Assembly (NCBI GenBank): GCA_004154925.1
Contig: QJNS01000038.1
Coordinates: 1 to 64,000, forward strand
DNA length: 64,000 nt
Reading direction: 5' to 3'
From: Monosporascus cannonballus
Taxonomy: Eukaryota > Ascomycota > Sordariomycetes > Xylariales
Position 1 is the first letter of the stretch, and every line of letters starts with the position of its first letter. The notes beneath the pieces are model-generated. The model was given only the letters and a program-made list of their open reading frames with translations. It was not told where the DNA came from and did not search any database. This document shows, piece after piece, positions 47,646 to 60,990 of the stretch. The position numbers were made by a program, and so were the translations under genes.

Positions 47646-48031
47646 TATTACGACCTAATAAGTTACGGCCTCCAGGAACGGTCATAACGGAAAAGGCCAA
47701 AAAAACTATATAAAACAGGTTACGTAATAGATCACTAACTCACTGGTGATGAACCAGTGAGCCGGATTACCAACTTACTGGTGGTAAGCCAGTAAGCCGG
47801 ATCATTAACTTACTAGTGGTAATCTAACTAAAGGAGAAATATATATACGCTTATTAATTCCATAATTTAGATAGCTTTAGCTTGCAATATAATATCGTTA
47901 CCTAAGGTACCCTTGGCATTACGAGACGTAACATATTACTATATTTATTGCTCAGATTCCCACGATACTCCTGCTAACATAAACCCGTCGACTTAAGGTT
48001 TAATAATTGGTTAAACCGCTTAGCCGTCATA
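47646..48031 (+). repeat. 3' LTR of EF
   Basis: 386 bp, TATTACGACC..CCGTCATA. It has the same length and the same three tandem units as the 5' LTR, but RIP transitions fall in different places: its left half is more mutated and its right half less. Confidence 0.82.
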
Positions 48032-49129
48032 TGAAGGGGTTTCTTATACGCTTTATACCATGCTACCTTATGCCCTATTTTGTTACAATTAAAGCATTTG
48101 GTTTGGCTTTAATTTTTCTTGTAGGTAACTCTTAATTCTATAAGTCCTAGTTCCGTGCCGTAAAAAATGTTAATACGTCGAGGAGCGCTGGTATTAGCCG
48201 TATATCGAAATTTGTTATCGTTTTTTCTTTTAATATTTCCAATACGCCAGGCGTATTATTAATCGTTAATTTTAACTGCTATAACTATATAATCCGACAA
48301 ATAATTAGGTTGATCAAATTTATAAAACTTTTTTATATTTTCTTTTTTAGGCCGTCGAAAAATTTGCCTATTAATACTTTTTATTCCCCATTTAATTTAT
48401 CGGCTAATTAAATAAACATATTACCATAATTAGATATTTATCCATTTTCTCGTAATTATTAAATTTGTATTTCGGTTTTTATTTATTTATTTATTATTCC
48501 GAAAGTTTTCGTTAATATTTATTCGAATAATGTATAACTATTATAAATTCGTATCATTTCCGGGTTTCGATTTTCGATTAGCAAAATAACGTATTTTCTT
48601 ATAACGGGCTTAAATTTAATGGCCGTATTTTCGATAAATCGTTTAATTACGAATTCGATTCGCATAATAAACGTTATTAGTCGAATAAGAAAATACCCGA
48701 AGTATATTTGGTATTAAGTTAGGAACAGTTATAACTTAATCGAGGTTCCGTCGAAAAGTTCTGGCTTAGGAGGCTTAAAAACCTTTTCTGGTTTTTTGGT
48801 AAAGTTTAGCTAAATAACATGGCTTGTTCGAAAAGGTTTCTCGGTTTCGGGAATTTTCCCTTTTTCTTTAAGCTTTTTATGGGCGGCTTAAAAAGACGTC
48901 GTAAGATCATTATTATCTTTTTTAAGTTGAAGGATACGCTTATTTATAGTATCCAGGCGTCGGAGAACTTTTTCGCGAAAAAAGCAAGGTTATTCCTTTT
49001 CGGATTTTATTCCAATATCCGAGTTATTAAGGACCTAGTAAGTGGGCTATTCGGATTGCTTATTGGTAAATATAATGTCGGCGATATTGCTCAAGGTTTA
49101 ACGGTATTACTAAACAAAAACTTGTAACG

Positions 49130-49572
49130 CATAACGGCTAGGCGGTTTAACCAATTCTTAAACCTTAATCGTACGAGTTTATATTAACAAAAATATCTTA
49201 AAAATCTGAATAATAAATAAAATAACGTATTATGTTTCGTAATATTAAAAATATTTTAAATAACGAATTATTATTATAAACGATTAATTTTAATAAATAA
49301 TTTATTATAAATTAAAGTTATTTAAATTATAGAAATAATAAACGTATATATCCTTATTTTAACTTAAGGTACTTATCGTGGCTTAACGACATCCCCTTAA
49401 TTGAGTTTTTAAGCCCCTTTAAGCCTTTCAAATAATTAACTGGCTTAAACCTTTTTAACTAACCAAAGCCTTTAAATCTCTTGAGCCAGTCACGTAACTT
49501 TTTGGCTAGGTCGGAGCTTGCCTTTTCAAGATCTCGACTATTTTCAGGAGCCAAGACCGTTAGATCATAACA
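49130..49572 (-). repeat. 5' LTR of E3
   Basis: 443 bp, same subfamily as 28952-29395. To its left lies E3 gag. To its right lies the antisense-frame region of another element (E5), not the sequence expected opposite E3's left flank. Confidence 0.72.
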
Positions 49573-52500
49573 ATCTTCGTAATATTCGTCAAAAGTTATT
49601 AACAGTTTGTCGTCGCTTAAACAAAGCGTTATCCTATTTGGAACGCTTTCGTATTTAATAAAATTTTCTTTATAAAAAGGGCGTAAAATTGGTTAACCGG
49701 GGCCTTTAGTTCTTAAATAAATTGGAAGAACAGGAAAAGGCCGACCGCTTGGAGGCGGAATACGAACGCTTAGAAATTAAGCTTTACGCCGTACTTCCTA
49801 AGTAATCCTATTTCTCGGACCCCATTATAAACGTAAACTAGGATATTACGTTAAACGGCGTTATTAATAAAAACCTTTCAATAAACGTTAGGTACTAATA
49901 AGACTTTTGGCGGGTTCCTAGATATTTTCGGAATCCGAGTGCTTTTTTCACTTAATTAGGTATTAGGTAAATCTATTTTATTTTTGTATATCAAATATTT
50001 TTTTCATCTTATATACCTATTTGTCAGATATAAGAGACATCAGTTGTAGGTGTATTGATGACTAATTGCAGGTGCTCCAGAACGTGCACTGCACTTTAAG
50101 GTGATCTAGTCCCGGAATATATCTGTTCCGATTAAAGAGAATCTTCCGCATATGGGGTGTTAAAGCACCCCCTGCTAACTGATATACCCCCTTAACACCT
50201 TAAAGCATTTACGGTATTAATTGTTATAACTTCTAAAGTTATAGTTATTTATTTTACCTTTCTTCCAGCGATTAAATTTTTCTAATTAGCTAATTTCTTT
50301 TTTGAAATTTTTCGTAAAGCGTTCCTCCGTTAATCGAATATTTCCGTAATATCTATTAATTTTAATTACTTTTTAAAATGCTTAAATGGTTCGCGTAATA
50401 AGGCTTTTATTAAACCGTTAATTAATATGTTGCCTATAAACGTATAATTTATTTTGATTTAATCCCTTTTTACGGCTTATAATAATTAATAATTATATAT
50501 ATTTATATATCGTAATTTCGTTATTCATAAAATAATATTGGCGTTAATAAGCCGTATAATTTATTAATTATTATATTATATATTTAATTGTTTTATATTT
50601 AAAGTAAATTTTAACATTTTAATTAATCAAAATTTAAATAAGGTTTTTTTATAACGTATACAAAAAAGAATAATTCTGTTTTTGTTATAAAAATAATTAT
50701 TATATTTTGTTTATTCGTCCGTTATCTTATTATTTTTTATATAATTTTATAATATAAATTTAGGTATTTTTTTGATCGATCGTATTATTTGCGAAAAATG
50801 TATCGTTTTAAGTATTTAATATATACTTATCCTCGAACTATAACGTTAACGTTTTGGTTTCAATTAGATATAATAAAATTCGATTACTAATTTTATAATA
50901 TACGTCTTTAAAATTTAAATTAAATCGGGTAAATTAGGATACCGTAAAAGATATATTGGATCGCGTATTAAGTATTAAGAAAAAATAAAACCCATTTTTT
51001 CTAGTATTTGTTAATAAAGATTAAATAGGTTAAATCAAGATTCTGTAATAATTTAATATTAATTATAAATAGTTTTGGGGAATTATTTAAATTTTATTTA
51101 GATATTAAGTTAATTAATTTATTTTTAAAATCGGATTAAGATAATTAGATTTTCCGATTAAGTTTATTTTTAATTATTTCGATATCGAAAATTTATTATA
51201 AGTTTTTATCTCTTATTAAAATATATTATTTTTATATATATTTAATTAATTAATGAACGAAATTCTAATTTTTCGTAATATGTTATAATAATATTGTTTA
51301 TAAAAAAAGATAAATATCTCTTAACAAATAAAATAATAAGGTTCGTAAGAAACGCGGTTAAATCCCAAGTTTTAAAATATTTTGATAAAGTTTTTTTGCT
51401 ATAGTGAAAATAACTTTTTGAATTTATATAATACCTGTTTAATTAGGAGAATTTTGTTATCTTATAAATATTTTAAGGGCATGTTTATATATATTTTATA
51501 AAGTAAATTAATATTCATAAAAACGTTTATAATATTATATTATTTAAGTTTTAAGTCGAATTTAATTATAATCGCAATTTAAATTCGAAACCACTTTTTA
51601 ACGAAAATAATTACGTATATATCGCTATAAGCAGTTTTAAATTATTAATCGTTTCGTACAATAAAATAAGCCTTGTACTTTTAAAGCTAGCCATATTTAT
51701 TGAACTTATAAACGTATACCTATATATATTTTAAAATCTGTTTCCTTTTAACAAAAAACTGGCTAACGGCGTCTTAAAATCGTATCTCCTTATAATTTTG
51801 CAAATAAACTTTTTCGGCTTTTTGGAATATTTTTCTTAACGGATATGTACTTAACCTTTTATAGCTTTGCGGCGGTAACGGTAAATTACGCCTATATATT
51901 TAATTTTGTAACCTAAATACCATTTTGTACAGCAATGTATTATTATTTTTTCGATTAAAAGAACGCGTATTTCGGATAAGTATTTTTTTTTAAATTTTTG
52001 CAGCTTATCCGCCAGTTATTGTACGTATTTATAAAAGAAGCTAAACGTTTTGTATTAAATACGGTTTTTTATATTTTATATTTATTTCGGATAATACGTT
52101 TTTAATACGGAGTATATAAGGAGCTTACGTTTATAACTCGGAAGGTACCTTTTTTTTTATTATTATTCTGGGTTAAATAATATAAGGGGAAATTAGGATT
52201 ACCTCTATTCCTGCTGGTGGCATAAAAACTATAGCAATTATTAATGTAAACGTTAATAGCAGTAATAATTTAAAGAATGGAAATAGTTCGAATATAACGG
52301 TTATATAAGAATAATTAATCTTTTACCAATAAACCTATTTTTTTTTATTTTGTACATATTTTATGTTAATACGTTTTTAAAATTATGTCTCCTATTTAGC
52401 CGGTAATTAAATTAGTTTACGTGGCTTTTTATTTTTATACATAAATTAAATAATTATTGTTTTTCTTAAGTATTTTTACCTGTCGGAAGAACTTTTATAA

Positions 52501-55500
52501 CTTTTTTCTGTAATATGCAAAAGGTTATTTTTTAAACTTTTAATATTATTTGACAAATGGCCTTTTCGTAAAATTATATATTTTGAATAATAATAATTTT
52601 ATTAATTAATAAGTTTCAGATTTCGTAAATATTCCTAAATCGGTAACTGACGAAATAATTAATTTACGTTTTGGGATTTAGATTTTAAAGTTTTTATTTT
52701 TTATAGTTATAATTATTATCACGTAAGTTATATAGCCGTTTATTTATAAGTAAACTTATTAAAGGTTTTGATTAAGCATTATAACGTTATTTTTATACGC
52801 CAAGTAAATATAATAAATTTCGAATGGGCTTTGTTAAAAAAATACGTATTTAAAAGTACGGTTATGTAGATATATTGCCGCTTTAAAGATATATACGATT
52901 AGAAACGAAAATAACTTAACGTTTTTTCGTATCGTAATCGTTTTTTTCTTAATTATATCTTTTAAATGTTTTGTACCCCCGTTTTAAGCCTGGATATATA
53001 ATATTAAATGTTTAAATCTAATATTAAAAGGAAATAACTGCAATATATTTCGAAATTAATAATATTTCAAGATTTCGTTATTATATTCGATTATTTATAC
53101 AAAGCTTTTTTTAATATTTTATGATTTTTAGGAAATATCGAAACGTTATAATTAATATTTTGTTTTCGATTTTTAAAATACAATCCTAAAAAAATTTAAG
53201 TATTTATCGGTGATAAATATAACGTATTTATATTTTTATAGTTTTTTTAAATTTTATAAAGTCGATAATAATTTTTTATCCTGATTGGGATATTCTTTTT
53301 TTGGTTCGCGGCGTATTAGCCTTTTAGCCTTTGCTTTGCTATATATTTGGTATTCGATTATTATAAGACCTTTTAGGCGGACCTTTTTTGTATGGGCTTA
53401 TAATTAAGTGATTATTTGGGATTTTGAATGTCCTAATCTTAGGTATTATATAATACCGTTACCGATTCGTAATAATTTCGTGATTTACGAATTAACGTTT
53501 GTTTATAGATTGTTAAAACTATATAAGTAATTATTATGTTAATATTTCCGATAACGAATTAATTAAATTTATTTATTAGTATAATAATTACTCAATTATA
53601 TTTATTTCGAATAGAATTATTAATTTTTCGATTATCTTATTATTAACTTTTTTTAGGAACTGCGGAAAAATACCAAGTTATATACAAAATTTTCGTAATA
53701 TATTACGTTATATAAACGTAACCTTTTCGTATCGTTAAAGTTTCGAAAAGCTATATTAACCTTTTCGTATCGTTTAATCAGGACGAAGTTATTACTTGCG
53801 TATATCCCGTTACCGTATATAATAGGTTTAAGATTTAAATATTTGCTAATTAAGTTAAAGATATATATTATGAACTTTTAGTCCAAAACAGCTGAATTCC
53901 TTAAGAGGTAAACCAAAATACTTATAGCGTTATATTAATTAATAATTAAAAAATATATTAATATTCGTCGCACCTTTTTTTAAAAATTAATTTGTTTTTT
54001 GTACAAAACGTTTTTTATAGTTTTCGATAGGCGGTCGATTATTTTCTTTAAAAACTGATCGGCGGAAATTCGTCCTTAGATATATGTTATTACCTTATCG
54101 TTAAAACGGAAAACTTCTGGAACTTTTTCGAGAAATGTATAATAATAATTAAATAATATATAATAATTAATTAAGCACGTTTTATAACGGGTACTTTATA
54201 TATCTAATTTTGAACGTTTTTGTTTATTACTGCTTTAATTCGTATAAGAAATTTTACGGTTATTTCGTTTCGGCTTACAACTTAAAATCTTTTCTTGTAA
54301 TTAAACATTAATATTTTTAGGATTTTCTTAATTAAGATCGTCCTAATTAAGAAAATTTACAAGTATTTTATAAAGTATTAAAAACGTTATTTTAATATTT
54401 TTTAATAATTATTAGAAGTTCGTTATAATTTAGTAATATAATAAAATCGTTTTTATTTCCTAGTAACTAATTGTATTATTATTACTTTCGGCCTTTTTTA
54501 TTATTTAAAAAATAATCGTCCAAATTCCGATAATAAGAGCTAATATTATATATAAGTTATTAACCTATACGATCGTTATTTTCGTTTCTGGAATACTATA
54601 TCGTGATCCTTGGGCCATGATCTTTTACTATTTTACGATTTATTCGTTTAATCTTTTTGCTAATTTCTAAATTTGCTTTAACCGTTCGCGGTACTTTCGT
54701 TAAATGTTAATTAGGAATTTGTTATCGTATATTTTGCCGAATTCGCCTAAACTGGCGTATTATTTTCCTAGGTTTTTTTCTGAAAAAAAGCTTTTTTTTT
54801 AATTACTAAAAATACCGACTTTAAAATTTATTTTGTAAGGTCGTTAATGTTTTTACGAAAAGTTTTATATTTCTGATCTTTATAAGTATACGCCGTAAAG
54901 TCTTAATGATAGGTTTATTTGCTTTCGGTTATTATTTTAAAAATATTCGTTAAATAACGGGTATAATACATTATTTCGGTAGCTTTTTTAGAAGATATAA
55001 ATATAAACGAAAAGCCGTTTGGGATATTAATTCATATCGTATAACGGATTTGTTTTTTTAAATCAGAGGCTATATTAGGTTTTATTGATCTAATAAGTTA
55101 TGAAAAATTCTGATTAAGATCAATATAATTCCAAATATCGAATACGTATATTTTAAATTGGAATTCGCCTTTAAAACGATCCTAGTCCTTAGGTTCCTTA
55201 TATATAACGGAGAACGTTAACGGTACGGTCACCATTATTATTATTGACGTATTTCGATAATTACAACTGATATATAGCTTATATCGTTTTAATAACAGCT
55301 AATCAATTAATATATGCTCTAATTAAGCGAATAAAACTCTTAATTGTTAGATATAAGGGACATTAGTTATATATGTATTAATAACTAGTTGCAGGTGCTC
55401 TAGAACACGTATTACACTTTAAGATAATCTAGTCTCGGAACATATATGTTTCGATCAGAGGGAATCTTCCGCATATGAGGTGCTAGAGCACCCTCTACTA

Positions 55501-58500
55501 GCTGACACTATTCGTCTTTTATTTCTATATCGTCCTATACCGTATGCACTTTAATTGTATTTGTTATTAATTAGAATAAAACAACGTAAAAGATTAAATA
55601 AAATTTGATTTTTGGTAAAAGTTCTAATTAATAAATGTTTTTCGAGATTTCTTGACGATTTTGTATAACTCGATATATTTGAAATCGAAATTTTTATTAG
55701 GTTGTTTTATTTAAATATCTTTAGCAACAAAAAAACTATTTCCCCCTTTTCGAAAATTTATCCCTTTAAACCTTATCTGGTTATGATATTTATTTATTTA
55801 ATTTCGTACGAATTCTAGTTTTGTTTTTATCTTTTAATGCAATTATCGTAATTGTTTTTTCGTCAGAATTACTTTGATATTAATTCGACCGTTATTGCGT
55901 ACTTTTTTATAAATTTATAGAATAAAATCAAAATTCGGGTTCGCAAATATTATTTTAATATTTTCGTAATAACTGGTATTATAAGTTAATTAAGCAACAG
56001 ATAACATTTTAATCCTGTTAATTTGTTTCTAATTAATATAATACCGTAAATAAGCTTATAAAATATAATTCGTTCGTTTTATTTATTTATTTATTTATAG
56101 TATAAAAACGTTGGATAATTTGTAATTTAGACCGATCTGTGTTATAAAGCTTTGCTAAAACTTAGATACAAATATAAATCCTTTATTTAAGATAATTTTT
56201 ATTAATAATCCGTATATATTAAAAATACGTTTAAAAGAAATGTATGTTATTTGTTCGGCATTTATATTCTTATAATATGGTAAAATATAAGAAGAGTTTA
56301 TAAGTCGATCGATAATTGCGAAAATACAGTTTTAATATATTTTTAACGGGATATTTTAATATAGAAAGTTTGGTAATAAAGTTATATGTAATTAAATATT
56401 ATAGTCGTTTTGCGACTGATGATAGCTTTAATTTTCCATAAGGTTTATATCGTCGAGCTTTGGTTTTGGCGCAAATATCGTATTACTGGATTATTTTTTA
56501 TTTCGTTAATTTTATTTTAAAAAAAGAATATATACGTTAAAGCATATTTAAGGTTTTTTAAATTCCTAGATATTTATATAGTTAATATTCGTATATGTTT
56601 CGGATTAAATCCTTTTGGTATTTTTCTAAAACTTATATTTTATCCGTTTTTAAGATTTCTAAAAGACTATCGTTATACTGCTAGATTTTCTGATATATAT
56701 TAAAAGGTTCTGCTCGAATTGTCGCAATTTGTTATATGCGTAAATATTTTTTTGTAATGGTATTAAAGATTATATAGTTAACTTTAACTTATTTTTTTCG
56801 AGGTTCCGCTATTTGCCTAAAATATTAGCTTTGTTATTTTTTGATCTTTTTTTGTAAATAATAACAAAGTCGAAATTTGCTAATTCTTCCGTATAACAAA
56901 GTTATTATTCTGTAAGTTTTCTAGTCGTAATAAAACGGGTAAGATTTTAATAATCCGTATAAATTTTGTCCTAATGTAAATTTTTCTTTACAAAGTTCTT
57001 AAATTTTCGAAAAGCTATAATAATGGCCATAAATTCCTTATCTGGAATTACGTAATTAAGTTCGGCTCCTCTTAATTTGTATAAAAAGAATATAATAAAA
57101 TGCAATTTGTCTTAATTATTTCGTTATCCGATTATTACGTTTAACGCCTAATCCGAAATATCGGTATTTAGCTTAACGAAACGTATTAAATCGTACATAA
57201 TTAATACTGGTTTGCTAGTAATCGCATTTTTGATTTTCTAAAATGTTTTTTCTGTTTCGGGCATTTATTTGATTTTTTTTTCGTAAGATTAATTAAGGGT
57301 ATAACTATTTTATTATAGTTCCGAGTAAACTTTCTGTAATAATTGGCGAATCCAAGAAATGCTTATACCTTTTTAACCGTAATTTTCCTTTGTTATTCTG
57401 TAATTATAGCGATTTTCTCTGGATTTATTTTGATATATTCTAAAGTAATAATATGTCCTCGGTATTTTATTTTGCATATGTTAAACTAACTTTTTTTTAT
57501 ATTAATAAGTAACTTTGCGTCCTATACAGCTTAAAGAACTTTATAATCGTATTTTATATACGCTTTTTCCGTTTTTAAATAGATAAAAATGTCGTCGAAG
57601 TAGCAAATAACAAGAACGTCGAGGTACTCTCGTAATATAGGGTTAATTATTTGCTAGAAAATTATTAGTACGTTCGTAAATCCTATTAGTGTACTTAGAT
57701 ACTTATATAATCAGTATTTCGTTTTAAAAGTTATTTTTATTCGTATTTCTTTAGATTTTAATAAAATTATATCCATCTTTAAAATCGAATACTGTAGACC
57801 ATTTAGCTCCGTAAAATCGGTTTTTTATTTCTGTAATCAGGGATAAGGATATTCGATCCTTAATATTAATTTTCCTTTCATTATCAATAATTAACCACAA
57901 GTTGTAATTTTGCGTTTTCTTTCGATACGAAAAATATTACATAATCTGTTAATAACTTCGAAAATCAAATCTATCTTTTTTATAACCGATTTTCCAGGTA
58001 TTTTCTGAGAGCGCGTAATTCGCCTTTATTAAGATTGTAAATAGAGTAAAACTTCGCCGAAAACTCTTCTTTAAGGATTATCTTATAATTTTATTCGTTA
58101 TGTTCTGGTAATTTCGTATTCAGCTCTTTTTTTCAAATGTTATTTATATCGGTAATATTATGATAATATATTGGTCAACTTTTTAGTTTTTAGGACTATT
58201 GCTTTAAATGGTTATTTAGTTACTTTAGTTTTGTTTTAATAGTAATAACGATACGTGGTATTCTTCTTTAATATCTATTCTTTTTGTATTTTGCCCCTTT
58301 GGGTAATAAACTTTTGTCGTATCTTTATATATGTATTTGTGGTTATTTTCGATCGAATATTAAAATTTTAATTCTTTTTTTATTTGCTAATAAGGTGTAA
58401 GGTAAACATTATCTGGCCAGTTTTTCTATTAATTAAGATTCCGTTTTAATGTATTTATTGTAATTCCAAGATTATATCGTAATTCCCAAATAAAAGGATA

Positions 58501-58949
58501 TCGAAATTAATTATTCAATATCGTTTTTGGACAGAAATCTCGAAATAATTAATTTCGCGTATAATTTTTCCGTTATTATAAGCAAATTCTCAACTTTCGA
58601 TATTCGTAATTATATAGGGTTTTAACTTATATCTCCATAATAATTTAAGCCCATTAATTACATCTAATAAATATAATGTGCGCTTAAAATTCCGCAATTT
58701 ACTTTTGCGATATCCCAATATGTTCCGATTCGTATATCCAAAGTGATAAAGCTATTAACGGCTTTTATCGTTATATTTAAAGCTTTTTTTAAAAGCTTCT
58801 TTTAATTTCTTTAAGTTTCGTTATCTTAAGGCTTTTGTATAGGTAACCTTTTTTTTTAATTTCTTTTCGAATTTGTCGAATTTTATTTATATTTCTATAT
58901 ATAACGCCTTAAGCTGTTATATTTGTCGTTATTGCCAACGTACTGTTTC
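49573..58949 (-). mobile_element. Ty3/gypsy fragment E5, split by a Copia element
   Basis: Family A internal sequence lacking both LTRs here. It starts inside the antisense frame (plus strand LEEQEKADRLEAEYERLEIK near 49720-49790). It is interrupted by the Copia element at 50022-55507, resumes at 55508, and runs through integrase, RNase H, RT and protease remnants to the gag border at 58949. There the family B LTR begins. It is RIP-degraded throughout. Confidence 0.7.
50022..55507 (-). mobile_element. Copia-type LTR retrotransposon, RIP-degraded
   Basis: Two 163-bp LTRs (50022-50184 and 55345-55507; TGTCAGATATAAG..CTGACA) and a perfect CTATT duplication (50017-50021 and 55508-55512). A purine tract complement (TACCCCCTT) follows the left LTR, placing the 3' end on the left. 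Consistently, minus-strand translation at about 50370-50420 gives NGLIKALLREPFKHF, matching the DGLTKAL..F..F motif at the C-terminus of Copia RNase H. The rest of pol is too mutated for clear motifs. It inserted into E5. Confidence 0.78.
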
Positions 58950-59266
58950 TGTTACGTCCAAGAAGGGGACTCCACTAGACCCGGAAGAGACCAGGTGAGC
59001 TGACCTGTTTTGATCTCCACTTTGACCGGAAAAACCTCGGATTTACGTATGTCTTTGTTGATCTCCAGAGACACCCAGAGAACTCCAGAGATTACGAGAG
59101 GATAGTTTTTCGTAAACTTTAGAAATTAAGGGAGATAAGAAAGGATATATAATAAAGTAATTTTCTTATAGTTAGTACTGACTTAGTTTCGCTTTTTAAT
59201 TATTAATTTAAGTTCTTAATTTAGAGGTAATTATACCGTTCTTTAATTAAAGGAAAAGTCTTTACA
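58950..59266 (+). repeat. 5' LTR of family B element (right edge approximate)
   Basis: Begins TGTTACGTCCAAGAAGGGG. The first ~150 bp are GC-normal, then it becomes AT-rich. The right edge is set at CTTTACA (59266) by TG..CA logic only, since the second LTR is not in the window to compare. Confidence 0.5.
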
Positions 59267-59689
59267 TTTTTTTAACGAACAAATTTTTAATAAATTATTT
59301 TTTGCCTTATTATTACCTGCAAATCAAGACTTTATTTCGGATATTATTTATACCTCCAGATGGATGTATAATAGGTTTGTTATATTTTGATAATTCCTTA
59401 ATTAATAGCTGACGAATGATTTACCGCTTAGTTAAAGCATAAGCTTTTTTGAACTTAGTATAGACGATAGTATAGAATAACATTTAAAAAATAAATAATA
59501 TATCCGATCCTTATTATTAACTAATAAGGGATTAATAACCAGATTAAACGATTTATTACTTATTAAAGAAATTCTTTAATTAATTAATAATATGGCATTT
59601 TTTATTATTCGATTTTAAGGAGGTCCTTTTTCTTTTTAACCCTAGCAATAGCCTTTACCGGTAAGAGAGATAATTAAGGTATAAGGAGT

Positions 59690-60990
59690 TGAAATAAGTG
59701 AGGATAAGGAAGAATACCTAGTTGGAAATCAGAAAGAAAAGGTACTAAAGCGTTTAATTAAAGAAAAAGAACTTATTATGGAAAAAAGATTGGATTTTTT
59801 GGCCTAAGAAGTTAAAAGCCTAAAAGAGGAGAATATTCGATTTGCCAAAGAAAGAAAACCAACTTTTTCGCAGTTTGGCTTCCTTAGAGGACGAAACCAA
59901 GGAAATGGTTTTTAACCGCTTTCGATCGAAACGGAATAACCATAGTAATAAAGATTTTCGATTTTGTTATTATTTGGCGCAAATTAATTACGAAAAAGAA
60001 CTGTGCTGTTTTTTAGTTATTACGGAATGCTAGATGTTAAGGGTTATATACTAACTTTTCTTAAGCCCTATGATGGATTTACGGATGTAAAAGGATTTTT
60101 GGTACAGGACAGGTTTTACCTCAAATTCTATAAAAGTTCTTTGACGGAAGATTACCAAAAAATAATAGCTATTTTTTAGTTATTTACCGAAAAGGTTTTT
60201 TTACAGTTCGAACCTATTATAAAAAATTATTTGCAAAATTACCCCCAAGAATTTTCGGATATAATTAATTATATTTTTAGCAAGTATAAATATTTCGAGG
60301 AAAAAATGCGAACTTTATTTGGAAATCCAGTTAAAAAATAATATGCAATTAAATAATTTTATTTCTTTCGCCAAATTAAGTTAGCATTTAAATATATAAC
60401 CGAATTTAATTATTTGGCAATTATTTTTAATTTGTCAAAAAGCGTATTATTTTATTTTTATTATTATAACTTAAAGCCTTAGGTTAAAGATAAATTATGT
60501 ATGGAAACTAAAATAAGATATTTTGCAAAATATATAAATAAAGTTATTATTGCCAACAAACGTATTTTTGATTGGTATTTCGAAAAGAAAGGAACCGGCA
60601 AACGAAACGATAATAAAATTTTTAGTAACCGAGTTAAAAAAGATAAGGGCAAATTTTAGAAAAAAGCAAGTTCCGTTTCGAAGGAGCCCAAAAAAGATAA
60701 GTCCAAAATAAAGTGTTTTAATCATGGCAAAAAGGGGCATTTTAAAAACGAATATCGTTCCTTTATTAAAAGAGATTTTAAGAAAAAAGAAATTCCTTAA
60801 TCCCAGAAAAAAGTTAGGATAATTAAATAAGAAACCGACAGTAAGGCAAAAAAAAAGAAAAAGATTAATTCGATTTTTTCCTAGCCAGAATTTATTATTG
60901 CCATAATTACTTAAACCCAGAACGACATCATAAAGTACGAGGATTATCTTATTTGCCAGGATTTTAAGATTAAAGCTTATAAGTACCATC
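59690..60990 (+). pseudogene. Gag remnant of family B with zinc knuckle
   Basis: Plus-strand fragments FLKPYDGFTDVKGFLVQDRF, YFEEKMRTLFGNPVKK, FKYITEFNYLAIIF, then KCFNHGKKGHFKNEYRS (from 60711). The last is a CCHC knuckle with its final Cys changed to Tyr. The order (PFDG box, LFGNP box, knuckle) is standard for fungal gypsy gag. Frame breaks and stops occur throughout. Confidence 0.72.

Larger units (their letters stand above)
41495..48031 (+). mobile_element. Complete Ty3/gypsy chromovirus EF nested in E3
   Basis: Plus-strand element with 386-bp LTRs at both ends (41495-41880 and 47646-48031), near-matching flanks TGACG / TGAAG, and a polypurine tract GGAAAAAAGGAAATCG before the 3' LTR. 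In order: gag (about 42.0-43.2 kb), protease around 43830-43990 (VMVDCGALDGNYIVPD), RT with its YxDD box altered to YLNN (44961-44972), RNase H near 45300-45500, integrase about 45.7-46.6 kb, and a chromodomain (46870-47035). An antisense frame occupies 47040-47640. It inserted in the gag region of E3. Many stops and RIP changes make it inactive. Confidence 0.85.
28952..49572 (-). mobile_element. Ty3/gypsy element E3, full length but interrupted
   Basis: 3' LTR 28952-29395 and 5' LTR 49130-49572 (444 and 443 bp) share subfamily-specific sequence such as AAATAACGAATTATTATTAT. The internal sequence is collinear when three insertions are removed: a 143-bp element (30131-30273), E4 (34226-41116) and EF (41495-48031). 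That leaves 29396-34225, 41117-41494 and 48032-49129. Order on the minus strand is gag, protease, RT, RNase H, integrase, with an antisense frame near the 3' LTR. The outer flanks do not share a target duplication (TCGAG on the left, ATCTT on the right) and come from different parts of related elements. It is heavily RIP-mutated and inactive. Confidence 0.75.

Noticed and set aside
48819..49127. 102-codon plus-strand frame left of the E3 5' LTR
   Set aside because: Antisense to E3 gag; low-complexity Phe/Lys/Leu composition from AT-rich DNA.
60495..60989. 164-codon minus-strand frame in family B
   Set aside because: Antisense of the gag zinc-knuckle region; Phe/Leu-rich only because of the A-rich coding strand.
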